From NCBI RefSeq assembly GCF_002812705.1, contig NZ_CP025030.1, positions 4,650,001 to 4,714,000 on the forward strand: a stretch of 64,000 nt of DNA. The letters run 5' to 3'. Positions within the stretch are counted from its first letter, which is position 1. Every line of letters begins with the position of its first letter. The position numbers and the translations under genes are program-made. Source of the DNA: Achromobacter spanius (GTDB lineage Bacteria > Pseudomonadota > Gammaproteobacteria > Burkholderiales > Burkholderiaceae_B). Of this stretch, positions 16,055 to 23,952 are shown in pieces. The notes beneath the pieces were generated by a model. That model was not told where the DNA came from. It made no database searches and was given only the letters and a program-made list of their open reading frames with translations.

Positions 16055-17344
16055 ATGCGTATAGAGAGTTTTGAGATAGCGGGCTTCAAATCCGCAGGCC
16101 GCAATGCCAGAGTACTATTCTCCCCGGAGAGCGTTACTGTTATATACGGAGATAATGGCTGCGGAAAAACGACTTTTCTTAAAGCAATAAATTCGTTCTT
16201 AGCACAAGATGAAGCCGGACTAGCAAGTTTGGAAATTGATTCGATTATTTGCGTGGTCAGTGAAAATGACAACCGGCACACTGTTACAGTGGAGAAGCAA
16301 GATAACGGCTATGGGTGGAACGGCTTCGAATCGAGTCCGCTGGCATCTTCAACGTCTCTCTCGCTAGGAGTCGAGCGTGGTGTCAGCACCCAAGTAATGA
16401 AGATAGAACCAGAAGTGCTGGCCGATTTTTTTGCTCATTTCAAGTACGCCTCTTTGTTCACTGAGGAGAAACAGCTATCGGCTCACTCACACAGACGACG
16501 CTTGTTTGAAATGGCAACGGAACTTTCGCTATTTTTGCGACGCAGACAAGCAACCAGGCATCGAAATAGACGTCCAGAAATAGATGTCGATAAGGCCCAT
16601 CTATATTTACAAAGTATAAAGATAGAAAATATTGAAGAACTATTGCTGCGACGCTACCGAGTAGCAAGATTTACGGCAACAAAGAAGATTCAAAGCGCAC
16701 TATTCGACACTTTGGCGATCGCAGTTGACATTGAGAACAAACCTAGCCAACGCGGTAGTGAATCTAAGGAAGACTTTTCTTCTCGACTCCTAGAAAGTCG
16801 AGAGAGAATTAAAGAGGCTCTCGATGACGGCGAAGACAACAATTTCAAAAATAGCATTATTAGCATTCTTAATTCGATCGAACGCCAAGAAGAACTAAAC
16901 AAAGTCCTTGAGCACTCCTTGCTCAGCCAGCTATTTAGGAACATGATCGACGAATTGGAAGTGGAAAAGCTGGTACTCAGCTCCATAAATATTCTCGTGG
17001 AGAGGTTTAACAAATATCTAATCGAGGACAAGAAACTCGTCGTTAACGGCACAGAAGTCTATATTGAGATTGACGGGAACAAACATTCATTAGACGACCT
17101 CTCAAGCGGAGAGCGACACATCCTGACTTTTCTTGTCCTAGTGCTATTTGAAGGCCAAAACCGACATTTCCTTATCATCGACGAGCCGGAAATATCTCTT
17201 AATATAAAATGGCAGCGGGAACTAATGTCTATTTTTTCCGAACTTTTGCCGAACACACAAATCATCGCGGCTTCACATTCACCCGCTTTAGCCAAGCGCA
17301 ATCCCCAGTTCTTGTCGCAGTTGGCCGTGTGGAGGGCCAAATGA
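16055..17344 (+). CDS. ariA: PARIS-like AAA/ABC-type ATPase (AriA-like)
   Basis: A 429-aa SMC/ABC-type ATPase of the AAA_15/AAA_21 class. Walker A is GDNGCGKTT with Lys38. The central helical region (about 140-310) is the coiled-coil insertion. The C-terminal half has the signature LSSGER (about 348-353), Walker B HFLIIDEPEISLN with Asp376-Glu377, and the H-loop ASHSP. In PARIS, AriA assembles into a scaffold that holds the effector AriB and releases it when a phage anti-restriction protein is sensed. The next gene, overlapping by 4 bp, encodes a DUF4435/TOPRIM protein, which is the defining PARIS partner. The pair could instead belong to a related OLD-like ATPase/TOPRIM system. Base composition is far more AT-rich than the flanking genes. 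Confidence 0.72.
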   Translation: MRIESFEIAGFKSAGRNARVLFSPESVTVIYGDNGCGKTTFLKAINSFLAQDEAGLASLEIDSIICVVSENDNRHTVTVEKQDNGYGWNGFESSPLASSTSLSLGVERGVSTQVMKIEPEVLADFFAHFKYASLFTEEKQLSAHSHRRRLFEMATELSLFLRRRQATRHRNRRPEIDVDKAHLYLQSIKIENIEELLLRRYRVARFTATKKIQSALFDTLAIAVDIENKPSQRGSESKEDFSSRLLESRERIKEALDDGEDNNFKNSIISILNSIERQEELNKVLEHSLLSQLFRNMIDELEVEKLVLSSINILVERFNKYLIEDKKLVVNGTEVYIEIDGNKHSLDDLSSGERHILTFLVLVLFEGQNRHFLIIDEPEISLNIKWQRELMSIFSELLPNTQIIAASHSPALAKRNPQFLSQLAVWRAK

Positions 17345-18264
17345 CGGGCATGTTCTATGAAGTAGATGAAATACTTAACGAGTCAATTATGACCGGCGTG
17401 CCTTCCGTAATAGTCGAAGGCATAGACGACATTAACATCTACATAGATTTAGCGACACACTTGCCGTTTAACCTTGAAGTGTATGCAGTGGAGCACATTG
17501 AAGGGTTCGGCCAGGGCTGTGATCAAGTAATCAATGCGATTAATGCGTTAGAAGCTCTTCCAGAGACTGCCCTGGGAGTTCACGCGCATGTATTGGGCAT
17601 CGTCGATAAAGATGTGCGCGATTTCAGAGGAGAGATTCCAGCATCCTCTTCATTATTAGTATTGAAATACTATTCGATCGAAAGTCACTTCATCTCAAAG
17701 TCGGTCATTGAGAACCTGCTCCGCCTATGTACCAAAGCATCTCGACCAATGATCACCGACGAGATCGTAGCTCAAATTATGTCGGAAATCGACCTTAAGC
17801 TTCTCGATCTTTACTACCACTCCCTGGAAGCACTTCGCAATGCTATTCAAAAAAATTATCCGGCTGCATTCGCATATTCCTATACACCGGGAAGACTCAA
17901 GGATCCGATAGCAAAAGAAATGATTAATAGCAAGAAGCATGAACTTGACCAATTTGCGAATAGCTTGAATCTGGGTCGAACCATCGACGCTGTAAAATCT
18001 ATAGCGCGCGGAAAATGGCTGATCGATGTTTTTTCCGAAGAGCTAGTTGGCTGTATAAAACGGCTACAAGGTCTTTGCAAGGAAGAACGTATACGCAGTT
18101 GCTCATCGTGTGTAACCACGGCTTACGAAAAATGTCTTTATCGAATAAAAGAAGGGATTCAACCAAACACCGTCAGAAGCCTAGCATTAACACACGCGAT
18201 TGGAGAAGAGTTTGATTACATAATCGAACGGATGTCGCAACTTCAACCCTCCCCCCCTTGTTAA
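17341..18264 (+). CDS. ariB: DUF4435/TOPRIM effector nuclease (AriB-like)
   Basis: A 307-aa protein starting at the ATG at 17341, overlapping the ATPase stop as ATGA; longer frames starting upstream run through the ATPase gene. TOPRIM features are clear: VIVEGIDD with Glu26 and the acidic pair D89-K-D91 in GIVDKDVRDF, followed by LKYYSIESHF, a typical DUF4435 element. AriB of PARIS is a tRNA-cleaving TOPRIM nuclease that stops growth of infected cells. From memory its catalytic Glu also lies at position 26, which should be verified. A Cys cluster (CSSCVTTAYEKC) near the C-terminus may bind metal. Convergent with the AbpAB-like pair. Confidence 0.72.
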   Translation: MTGMFYEVDEILNESIMTGVPSVIVEGIDDINIYIDLATHLPFNLEVYAVEHIEGFGQGCDQVINAINALEALPETALGVHAHVLGIVDKDVRDFRGEIPASSSLLVLKYYSIESHFISKSVIENLLRLCTKASRPMITDEIVAQIMSEIDLKLLDLYYHSLEALRNAIQKNYPAAFAYSYTPGRLKDPIAKEMINSKKHELDQFANSLNLGRTIDAVKSIARGKWLIDVFSEELVGCIKRLQGLCKEERIRSCSSCVTTAYEKCLYRIKEGIQPNTVRSLALTHAIGEEFDYIIERMSQLQPSPPC

Positions 18265-18514
18265 CTGTCATCGCTTTGGCGGAGTGCGCGCTGGAACACT
18301 GACAAAGAACCGACTGCGACGGAATTCAAACACGAGCCATATCGGATCGCATATTCATATACGAAATGTGGCCCGATAGTTCTGTTTTAGAAGCGTAAGG
18401 CTACAAACAAATAAACCGCTCATTATAAAATCGCAGTCTAAACCTATTTTTTTCAGCGGCCAAGGTGTTCAGAGCAGTTGGTATTAAGTAGATGTTCTCA
18501 TGTAGCTAATACAT

Positions 18515-20692
18515 TTAGACGATCGGAGGCCCTATCGCTCTAGTGATAAAATGCCGATCCATCTCAGTAAGGCTAAGCAGAGTGTTTGCTCGCACAGAAA
18601 GATATTCGATTGCGCTGTCTAAATTGGCATCGGCAGGAAGAGGGAAGTTGTCATGCAGCTTTTGGAGAGTTTGGATAGGAATCCCCATTTCCTCCAGACC
18701 AGCCCATGCCGCACCAAGATGGTAGTTCTCAAATAGGCTACGGACGTGGGCATAAGACACGGCACTTCCATCACTCCTGCGCTCAGCGACCTCAGTAGTA
18801 AGATCCTCTAGTAAGCTAAGCGCCTTGGGGACAGTGTAACTAAAAAGTCGATTTACTATTTTCAGCTCGTCGTTAATTTTAACTGACAACTGCTCGTCGC
18901 CTTCACATGAAACTACCGCTCGGTCAATCTGTTTCCTGAAATATTCTTCAAAACTGTTTGCGAAGAGATATGCCACGATCTTGGCATGCACGACATCTTT
19001 ACTGCTCAAAAGGCCCAGATGCCGCAGCGTAGTCGACGAAACTTCATACAGAAAATTCGTGAAGACTACAGAGAATCCTGAGTTTGGAATAGAATTAAAA
19101 AGAAGAGAATTGAATTCGTTCACCGATAGCTGCGAAACGAAGTCAAATGCGTCTTTTATCATAGAAAATGAGAATGACGCATTTTTTCTAATCAAGTCTT
19201 CATCCACTGGTGAAGAAGATGTCTCTTCATCGAATCGGGCCTGAGAATAATCTGTCAAATGTTCGGGTTGCAACGCGGCCAACAGGCTAATCGGGGTATT
19301 TTCATCTTGGGTCCCGAGAGGAATTTCCACTTCGAACGGTTCATCACCCTTTGGAATTTCCTCCATACAGTAGACGTTACCAACATAGTGAACGCCCATG
19401 CGCCCCGCTCGCCCTCTGATGTTTCCATGCGTAAAGCGGTCCACTCCGAAGTTGCCTTGGCGGTTGTCGTAGATAATGACATTCTTCGCCACCGTGTTGA
19501 CACCTTCAATTATTGTCGAAGTGCATATCAAGTATGGCAATTGTCCGTCATTGAACCTATCGATTGTGTATTGCTGTATCGCTCGCGGTAGCCCCCCAAA
19601 GTGTAATCCGATGCCGTTCACATACGCTTGAACGTAGTCCCATGCGGAGTGGTAGCAGCTCTTTAGCCAGTCTGAATATTGGTCACTCAGCCTTAAACCA
19701 ATGCCGCGGCTGATCAGCAGCTTCGAAAGCTTTCCCGCCGCAGAAGCTGATCTGCAGTAAATAATGGTTGGTCCGGAAATCGATTGCAGTAGAGTGAGAA
19801 GCCTCTCGTTCTTTTTGTCAATATCGTTCGCCCTGATATTGAAGTGCTGAACGTTAAGCGCAACTGTATTATAGTCAGTCGGAACGAACGTGTAATTAAT
19901 ATTGACGCTAGACAGTCCAGTGATTCCACTGATGAACGGCCCGGTCATAAAGAACTGGCTTGATCCCTTTAGCAGCTTGCTTAACGCTGAGTTCAAAGCG
20001 TTTACTCTCTCGTCCTCGGCACTTAGTGAACCATCCTTTCGCTTAGTAAAAGCAAGCTTGTAAAACTCATCCAGGACAAAAAGATCTATGCCCTGCATGT
20101 CGTCGCGATCGTTCACCCGCTCCTGGGTCAGGACGTAAATTGCATGATCGGAAACCAGGGGTTGCGACCCGTGGTGAATGATTTGGAAGGCATGTCCAAA
20201 GCGTTCTCTGAGGCGACGGCGTGTCTCATCGACCAGTGCCACTGTGGGCAACACGATCACAACTTTTTTAAAGCGGTCAGACGCAAGCAGCGAATCAACA
20301 ATCGCGCTCTTTCCCATGCTTGTAGGCGCACTAAGAATTACGTTTCGGCCGTGAATCAAAAGCTCATATATTTTGAACTGCATTGAGTGAAAAATGTACT
20401 CCTGCGAAAAGGGCGTTTGATACGCCTGCAGCAATAGCTCCTCACTCAGTGAGTGGTCTGTAAATTCTTTCCTCAGATAGGGATATAGACCCGCTTTTCG
20501 GACCAAATGGCGCAACAGTGGCAAGACAAGATTAAACTTCTCTTTTTGATCTAACGCTCTGATTACAAGCTCACGGCCATGACTTTTGGATTTAGGATTT
20601 GAGAGCAGCGAATCTGCCCATTTCAGGTATTGAAACGGTGAAAAATCGACTTTCCGAAGCATTAAGAGCGCAAGTTCGTAGATCTCACGCAC
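18515..20692 (-). CDS. abpB: AbpB-like superfamily 2 helicase
   Basis: A 725-aa DExH-type helicase. Motif I is SAPTSMGKSA with Lys128, motif Ia VIVLPTVALVDETRRRL, motif II DEFY (208-211), motif III-like MTGPF, and motif VI RGRAGRMG (426-433), the Ski2-like pattern. Length and partner match E. coli AbpB (YfjK, about 729 aa), which acts with AbpA against several phages. The GTG start at 20692 overlaps the stop of the upstream nuclease-like gene by 8 bp (20685-20692), so the two are translationally coupled. AT-richer than the core. A Hachiman-type helicase is the main alternative, but the DUF4297-like partner argues against it. Confidence 0.7.
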   Translation of the reverse strand: MREIYELALLMLRKVDFSPFQYLKWADSLLSNPKSKSHGRELVIRALDQKEKFNLVLPLLRHLVRKAGLYPYLRKEFTDHSLSEELLLQAYQTPFSQEYIFHSMQFKIYELLIHGRNVILSAPTSMGKSAIVDSLLASDRFKKVVIVLPTVALVDETRRRLRERFGHAFQIIHHGSQPLVSDHAIYVLTQERVNDRDDMQGIDLFVLDEFYKLAFTKRKDGSLSAEDERVNALNSALSKLLKGSSQFFMTGPFISGITGLSSVNINYTFVPTDYNTVALNVQHFNIRANDIDKKNERLLTLLQSISGPTIIYCRSASAAGKLSKLLISRGIGLRLSDQYSDWLKSCYHSAWDYVQAYVNGIGLHFGGLPRAIQQYTIDRFNDGQLPYLICTSTIIEGVNTVAKNVIIYDNRQGNFGVDRFTHGNIRGRAGRMGVHYVGNVYCMEEIPKGDEPFEVEIPLGTQDENTPISLLAALQPEHLTDYSQARFDEETSSSPVDEDLIRKNASFSFSMIKDAFDFVSQLSVNEFNSLLFNSIPNSGFSVVFTNFLYEVSSTTLRHLGLLSSKDVVHAKIVAYLFANSFEEYFRKQIDRAVVSCEGDEQLSVKINDELKIVNRLFSYTVPKALSLLEDLTTEVAERRSDGSAVSYAHVRSLFENYHLGAAWAGLEEMGIPIQTLQKLHDNFPLPADANLDSAIEYLSVRANTLLSLTEMDRHFITRAIGPPIV

Positions 20693-22292
20693 AGTACTTC
20701 TCCAATTCGTCCTGCACCGAACTCAGTAGCGTATTGAGATTAGGAACCGGATAGAAGTAAACGTCGATATTTATCTGATCAAAATTGGTTTTATCTAGGT
20801 CTGCGGCGAAATGGGAAAGCAATTGGTTTGTCTGATCTATGAGAGCGCCTTCATGGCCACGGGTTTCCGGCTCTGTGAGGAGCGTGGAGTTGTAGCCGAA
20901 GAACAGGAGAAACCGGTAGCGTTTTGAATACTGGTCAAACGCCTTGGTGGTATCTAGAATCTCGTCGATATCATGTTTAAGAAGATACGAATCTTCTTTG
21001 ATTTCAAGAATCCTGTCTCGCGTGGGATCAATATTTCCCGCAACATCTCGGTACAACATTTCGCGGAGATCTTCGAGACATGTTGAAAGATCGGTTCCGG
21101 CATACACATGGCTGAAGCCAATCCAAAGCTCGTTTTCCTTAGTGCCGCGCTGAACAATATGAACGTTATTTAGGATTCGCACACCGACTGGATGGTCAAC
21201 ATATAGCGCCGCCGGGATCGGCTGACTCAGGTGATTCGAACGGATAGCTGCGTGTAGAAGAAGGTTCCCGACGAACTCTTCCAACCCCTTCAGCGACGTT
21301 GATAGTCGCTCTTTAAGTCGTTGAAACTTCTGCTTAGTAGAGAGATTTGCTATATCGGCAATTTCCTGCGGGAGGAGAAGTACTTCCTCCACCCAGGTGC
21401 ATAGACTTTCAGCAATGTACTTGTACCGGTAAGATTTAAGGCTGTAACTTTGATATAGGAGCTTTCCGCTGCGACACGTTCTTCCGGTCGGAAGCGTTAT
21501 ATGGCTTAACACTTCCAAAACGGGTCGCGTCTTCTTGACAGCATAGATCTTTGAATGTGCGTATGACTTCTTTTCGTAGAATAAAATCTCTTCTCTAAAC
21601 CAGGCCAGGAGATTTTCTCGGTGATATGTTTTATCGTCTTCACAATAAATTCGACGAGAAAGCGCACTCTTTCTAGTCAGCGTGATCAAAATACTTCCCA
21701 GAATTGCTTCCGCTATCCGATCCGACGTCAATGGTACGCCTACTATCTCAAGCGCAGCATTACGAAGATTCTTCAAGGCCAGCAACTCGGCCTCTCGCAG
21801 CGACGGGATTACTTCCCACCACACTAGATCAACCCATTGGGCGACCGAATTGCCTTTCGGGGCAACGTAGTCTTTCAACTTGGCATTAAGGGCTTTAACC
21901 AGCGCATCCCGCCCTTCTTTTGAAGAACGGCTTGACCTATCAGTTCTCAGGTAGTCCAACGCTTTCGTGGGATTTTCCGCGGAGATAATTCTAAACCTAT
22001 GTTCGCCAGTAACCTTCCCAACTTGTTTCATCTGTTTGTGAACGAGCGAGGTTTTCGCCCCATCAGTGTTGGCGCTGATAGCAGAGATAGTCCAACTCCT
22101 GTCTTCGGCGCCTTTGACTTGCACAAACTCGATAACGTCATTCCAGCCAACATCAATATCATCGACTACTTCACAGCGCACGAAGCGCATATGCTTGTCC
22201 ATTAACATCTCTGTTGTAAGTAAGGCGGCTACATAATCCTGATAGACAAACCCGTATTTGGCCGCCACTCCTCCCGCATTGCTAGAGTCCAT
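20685..22292 (-). CDS. abpA: AbpA-like protein with N-terminal DUF4297 nuclease domain
   Basis: About 535 aa. The N-terminus has the DUF4297 (Cap4-type PD-(D/E)xK nuclease) pattern: GGVAAKYGFVYQDYVAALL, then CEVVDDIDVGW and IEFVQVKG, giving candidate active-site residues Asp47, Glu55 or Gln58, and Lys60. The remainder (about 150-535) is not assignable. Size and order match E. coli AbpA (YfjL, about 538 aa), the partner of helicase AbpB. Start uncertain: ATG at 22292 (used here) or GTG at 22310, six codons longer; neither has a strong RBS. A candidate promoter and a perfect LexA box lie about 95-135 bp upstream. Confidence 0.68.
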   Translation of the reverse strand: MDSSNAGGVAAKYGFVYQDYVAALLTTEMLMDKHMRFVRCEVVDDIDVGWNDVIEFVQVKGAEDRSWTISAISANTDGAKTSLVHKQMKQVGKVTGEHRFRIISAENPTKALDYLRTDRSSRSSKEGRDALVKALNAKLKDYVAPKGNSVAQWVDLVWWEVIPSLREAELLALKNLRNAALEIVGVPLTSDRIAEAILGSILITLTRKSALSRRIYCEDDKTYHRENLLAWFREEILFYEKKSYAHSKIYAVKKTRPVLEVLSHITLPTGRTCRSGKLLYQSYSLKSYRYKYIAESLCTWVEEVLLLPQEIADIANLSTKQKFQRLKERLSTSLKGLEEFVGNLLLHAAIRSNHLSQPIPAALYVDHPVGVRILNNVHIVQRGTKENELWIGFSHVYAGTDLSTCLEDLREMLYRDVAGNIDPTRDRILEIKEDSYLLKHDIDEILDTTKAFDQYSKRYRFLLFFGYNSTLLTEPETRGHEGALIDQTNQLLSHFAADLDKTNFDQINIDVYFYPVPNLNTLLSSVQDELEKYCA

Positions 22293-22385
22293 TCTTCTAT
22301 TCCGAGCCACATTTATCGCAGTCTATTTCACTTGAAGCGAAGTGTCCATTCGTGAGAATTGTTTGAACATTTTTCCCAAGGTTTT

Positions 22386-22401
22386 CTGTGTATATATACA
22401 G
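22386..22401 (-). promoter_or_regulatory. LexA-type SOS box before abpA
   Basis: CTGT-N8-ACAG with the alternating spacer GTATATAT; a 12-bp perfect palindrome (22389-22400) lies inside it. This is the gamma/betaproteobacterial LexA consensus. It abuts the candidate -10 of the minus-strand promoter, covering the presumed transcription start, the usual place for LexA repression. Confidence 0.65.
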
Positions 22402-22429
22402 TTATAGGAGGTTGCGCAGTCAGTTGGAA
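22401..22429 (-). promoter_or_regulatory. candidate abpAB promoter
   Basis: On the minus strand, -35 TTCCAA (22429-22424) and -10 TATAAC (22406-22401) are separated by exactly 17 bp. The -10 matches consensus at 5 of 6 positions; the -35 is weak. The expected start point falls in the SOS box and gives a leader of roughly 100 bases to the ATG at 22292. Confidence 0.45.
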
Positions 22430-22531
22430 AGTGAGAACTTCAATAGACATGCTCAGCACTGGCAGCTGCGCGCGTTGTATGTCCATTGCTGTTCGGCTCT
22501 TGAACTTTCAGGGAGCTATAGGCCTGCACAA

Positions 22532-22539
22532 AAAAATCC
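22532..22539. repeat. IS256-family target-site duplication, left copy
   Basis: AAAAATCC, identical to 23910-23917 on the other side of the element. Eight base pairs is the usual IS256-family duplication length. Confidence 0.9.
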
Positions 22540-23909
22540 GGGCCTGTCCGTATTTTTGTGGGCGAGGCGTTTTAAAAGTTGTTATCCCCGCACCGCAGTA
22601 AACCGTTCACCGAACAGGATAGCAAACTGGTTCATGGCGGCTTTCCAGTCGAAGGTCGCCCTGACGGACTTGGCCAGCACATTGCGTAGCGCCAGCCATA
22701 GGAGCTTGATGGCGGCCTCATCGTTGGGGAAGTGCCCCCGCGCCTTGATGATCTTGCGCAACTGCATGTTCAAACTTTCAATGGCGTTTGTGGTGTAAAT
22801 CACGCGTCTGATGTCTGGCGGAAAGACGAAGAACGGCGTGACGTTCTCCCAGGCCCGCTGCCAGGCCTGGACGATCGTTGGGTACTTGATCCCCCAGGGT
22901 CCATCGGCGAACGTTTGCAGCGCCTGCTCGGCCGCTTGTTCGCTGGCGGCAGCGTAGATCGGACGCAGGGCAGCGGCCACTGCCTTGCGGTCTTTCCATC
23001 CCGCGTAATCCAGGCTGTTGCGGATCAGATGCACGATGCAGGTCTGTACCGTCGTGCGCGGGAAGGCTGCGCCAATAGCATCGGCCAGGCCCTTCAGGCC
23101 GTCGACGACCGCGATCAGGATGTCCTGGCAGCCACGGGTCTTCAGGTCATTGAAGACCTTGAGCCAGAACTTGGCCCCTTCGGTCTGCTCAACCCATAGG
23201 CCCAGCACGTCGCGCTGGCCGTCGGCCTGCACGCCCAGCGCCAGATACACCGCCTTGTTGCTGACCCCGCCGTCGTCACGGATCTTGACCCGCAACGCAT
23301 CGAAGAACACCACCGGGTACATCGCCTCCAGTGGCCGGTTCTGCCAGGCGATGGTTTCGGTCATGACCTCGTCGGTGACCGAGCTGATGAAGTCAGGCGA
23401 GACCTCGGTGCCGTAGCTCTCGGCCAGGAACGCCTGGATCTCGCGCACGCTCATGCCCCGGGCGTACATGGCAATGATCCGGTCATCGAACCCGGTGAAG
23501 CGCCGCTCGTGCTTGGGGATCAGGATCGGCGCGAAGGAGCCGTCCCGGTCGCGCGGCAGTTCCACGCGCACCGGGCCATGCTCGGTCAGCACCGTCTTGC
23601 CACTGGCGCCGTTGCGCTCGTTGGCCTGGCCTTCGGGCTTGTCCTCGCCTGGCCGATATCCCAGATGCAAATTCATCTCTGCGGCCATCGTCCGCTCGAT
23701 CACGGCCTTCTGGAACGACAGGAACAGGTCTTGAACCTCGCTGGGCGTCATCGGTCCCTTGACCAGATGATCCAGCAACTCGGCCGGCACTTCAGGCAGC
23801 GGCCCACGGGCCGCCGCCTGAGCAGCTGCTGTGCGTCTCTTCTTCATCGGCATATCCATGGTCTTTGGTCCTCATGATATGCCTCGCACACAAAATCACG
23901 GATAGGTCC
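22540..23909 (-). mobile_element. IS256-family insertion sequence, complete
   Basis: The element is 1370 bp and bounded by imperfect terminal inverted repeats: about 29 bp at 22540-22568 and 23881-23909, 24 of 29 positions matching, with the shared core TTTTGTG near the middle and GCGAGGC at the inner end. It holds one intact transposase gene and is flanked by perfect 8-bp direct repeats AAAAATCC. The intact ends, gene and target duplication indicate a recent insertion. The target is the poly-A/T run of a rho-independent terminator serving the iclR gene. Confidence 0.93.
22582..23859 (-). CDS. IS256-family transposase
   Basis: A 425-aa DDE transposase of the IS256/MutA group. It has family blocks LPRDRDGSFAPILIPKHERR and MYARGMSVREIQ; the likely catalytic Asp in FFDALRVKIRD; Asp in AVVDGLKGLADAIG; and Glu in YTTNAIESLNMQLRK. 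It fills most of the insertion sequence and appears intact, so the element may be mobile. Start at the ATG at 23859 with a GAGGA site upstream; a second in-frame ATG follows two codons later. GC-rich, unlike the island it abuts. Confidence 0.95.
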   Translation of the reverse strand: MDMPMKKRRTAAAQAAARGPLPEVPAELLDHLVKGPMTPSEVQDLFLSFQKAVIERTMAAEMNLHLGYRPGEDKPEGQANERNGASGKTVLTEHGPVRVELPRDRDGSFAPILIPKHERRFTGFDDRIIAMYARGMSVREIQAFLAESYGTEVSPDFISSVTDEVMTETIAWQNRPLEAMYPVVFFDALRVKIRDDGGVSNKAVYLALGVQADGQRDVLGLWVEQTEGAKFWLKVFNDLKTRGCQDILIAVVDGLKGLADAIGAAFPRTTVQTCIVHLIRNSLDYAGWKDRKAVAAALRPIYAAASEQAAEQALQTFADGPWGIKYPTIVQAWQRAWENVTPFFVFPPDIRRVIYTTNAIESLNMQLRKIIKARGHFPNDEAAIKLLWLALRNVLAKSVRATFDWKAAMNQFAILFGERFTAVRG

Positions 23910-23917
23910 AAAAATCC
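23910..23917. repeat. IS256-family target-site duplication, right copy
   Basis: AAAAATCC, the direct repeat of 22532-22539. It also forms the start of the T-tract and first stem bases of the iclR terminator. Confidence 0.9.
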
Positions 23918-23942
23918 TGACAGTCCCAGCCGTGCTGTCAGG
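23911..23942 (-). terminator. rho-independent terminator of iclR, interrupted by IS
   Basis: On the minus strand, a perfect 8-bp stem CCTGACAG/CTGTCAGG (23916-23923 and 23935-23942) with an 11-base loop is followed by a T-tract, 10 bp after the iclR-type gene's stop. Before the insertion the tract was seven T; the insertion sequence entered it, leaving five next to the hairpin. Confidence 0.8.
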
Positions 23943-23952
23943 CGGAATTTCT

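Noticed and set aside
22311..22540. Palindromic TATATA region as a generic AT-rich promoter only
   Set aside because: The exact CTGT-N8-ACAG pattern fits a LexA site better, so it was reported as that.
22388..22798. Plus-strand frame starting at the SOS box and running into the insertion sequence
   Set aside because: It has a good AGGAGG site (22406-22411), but the product is not family-like and crosses the IS boundary. Without the element it would run antisense into iclR. The SOS box fits the abpA direction better.
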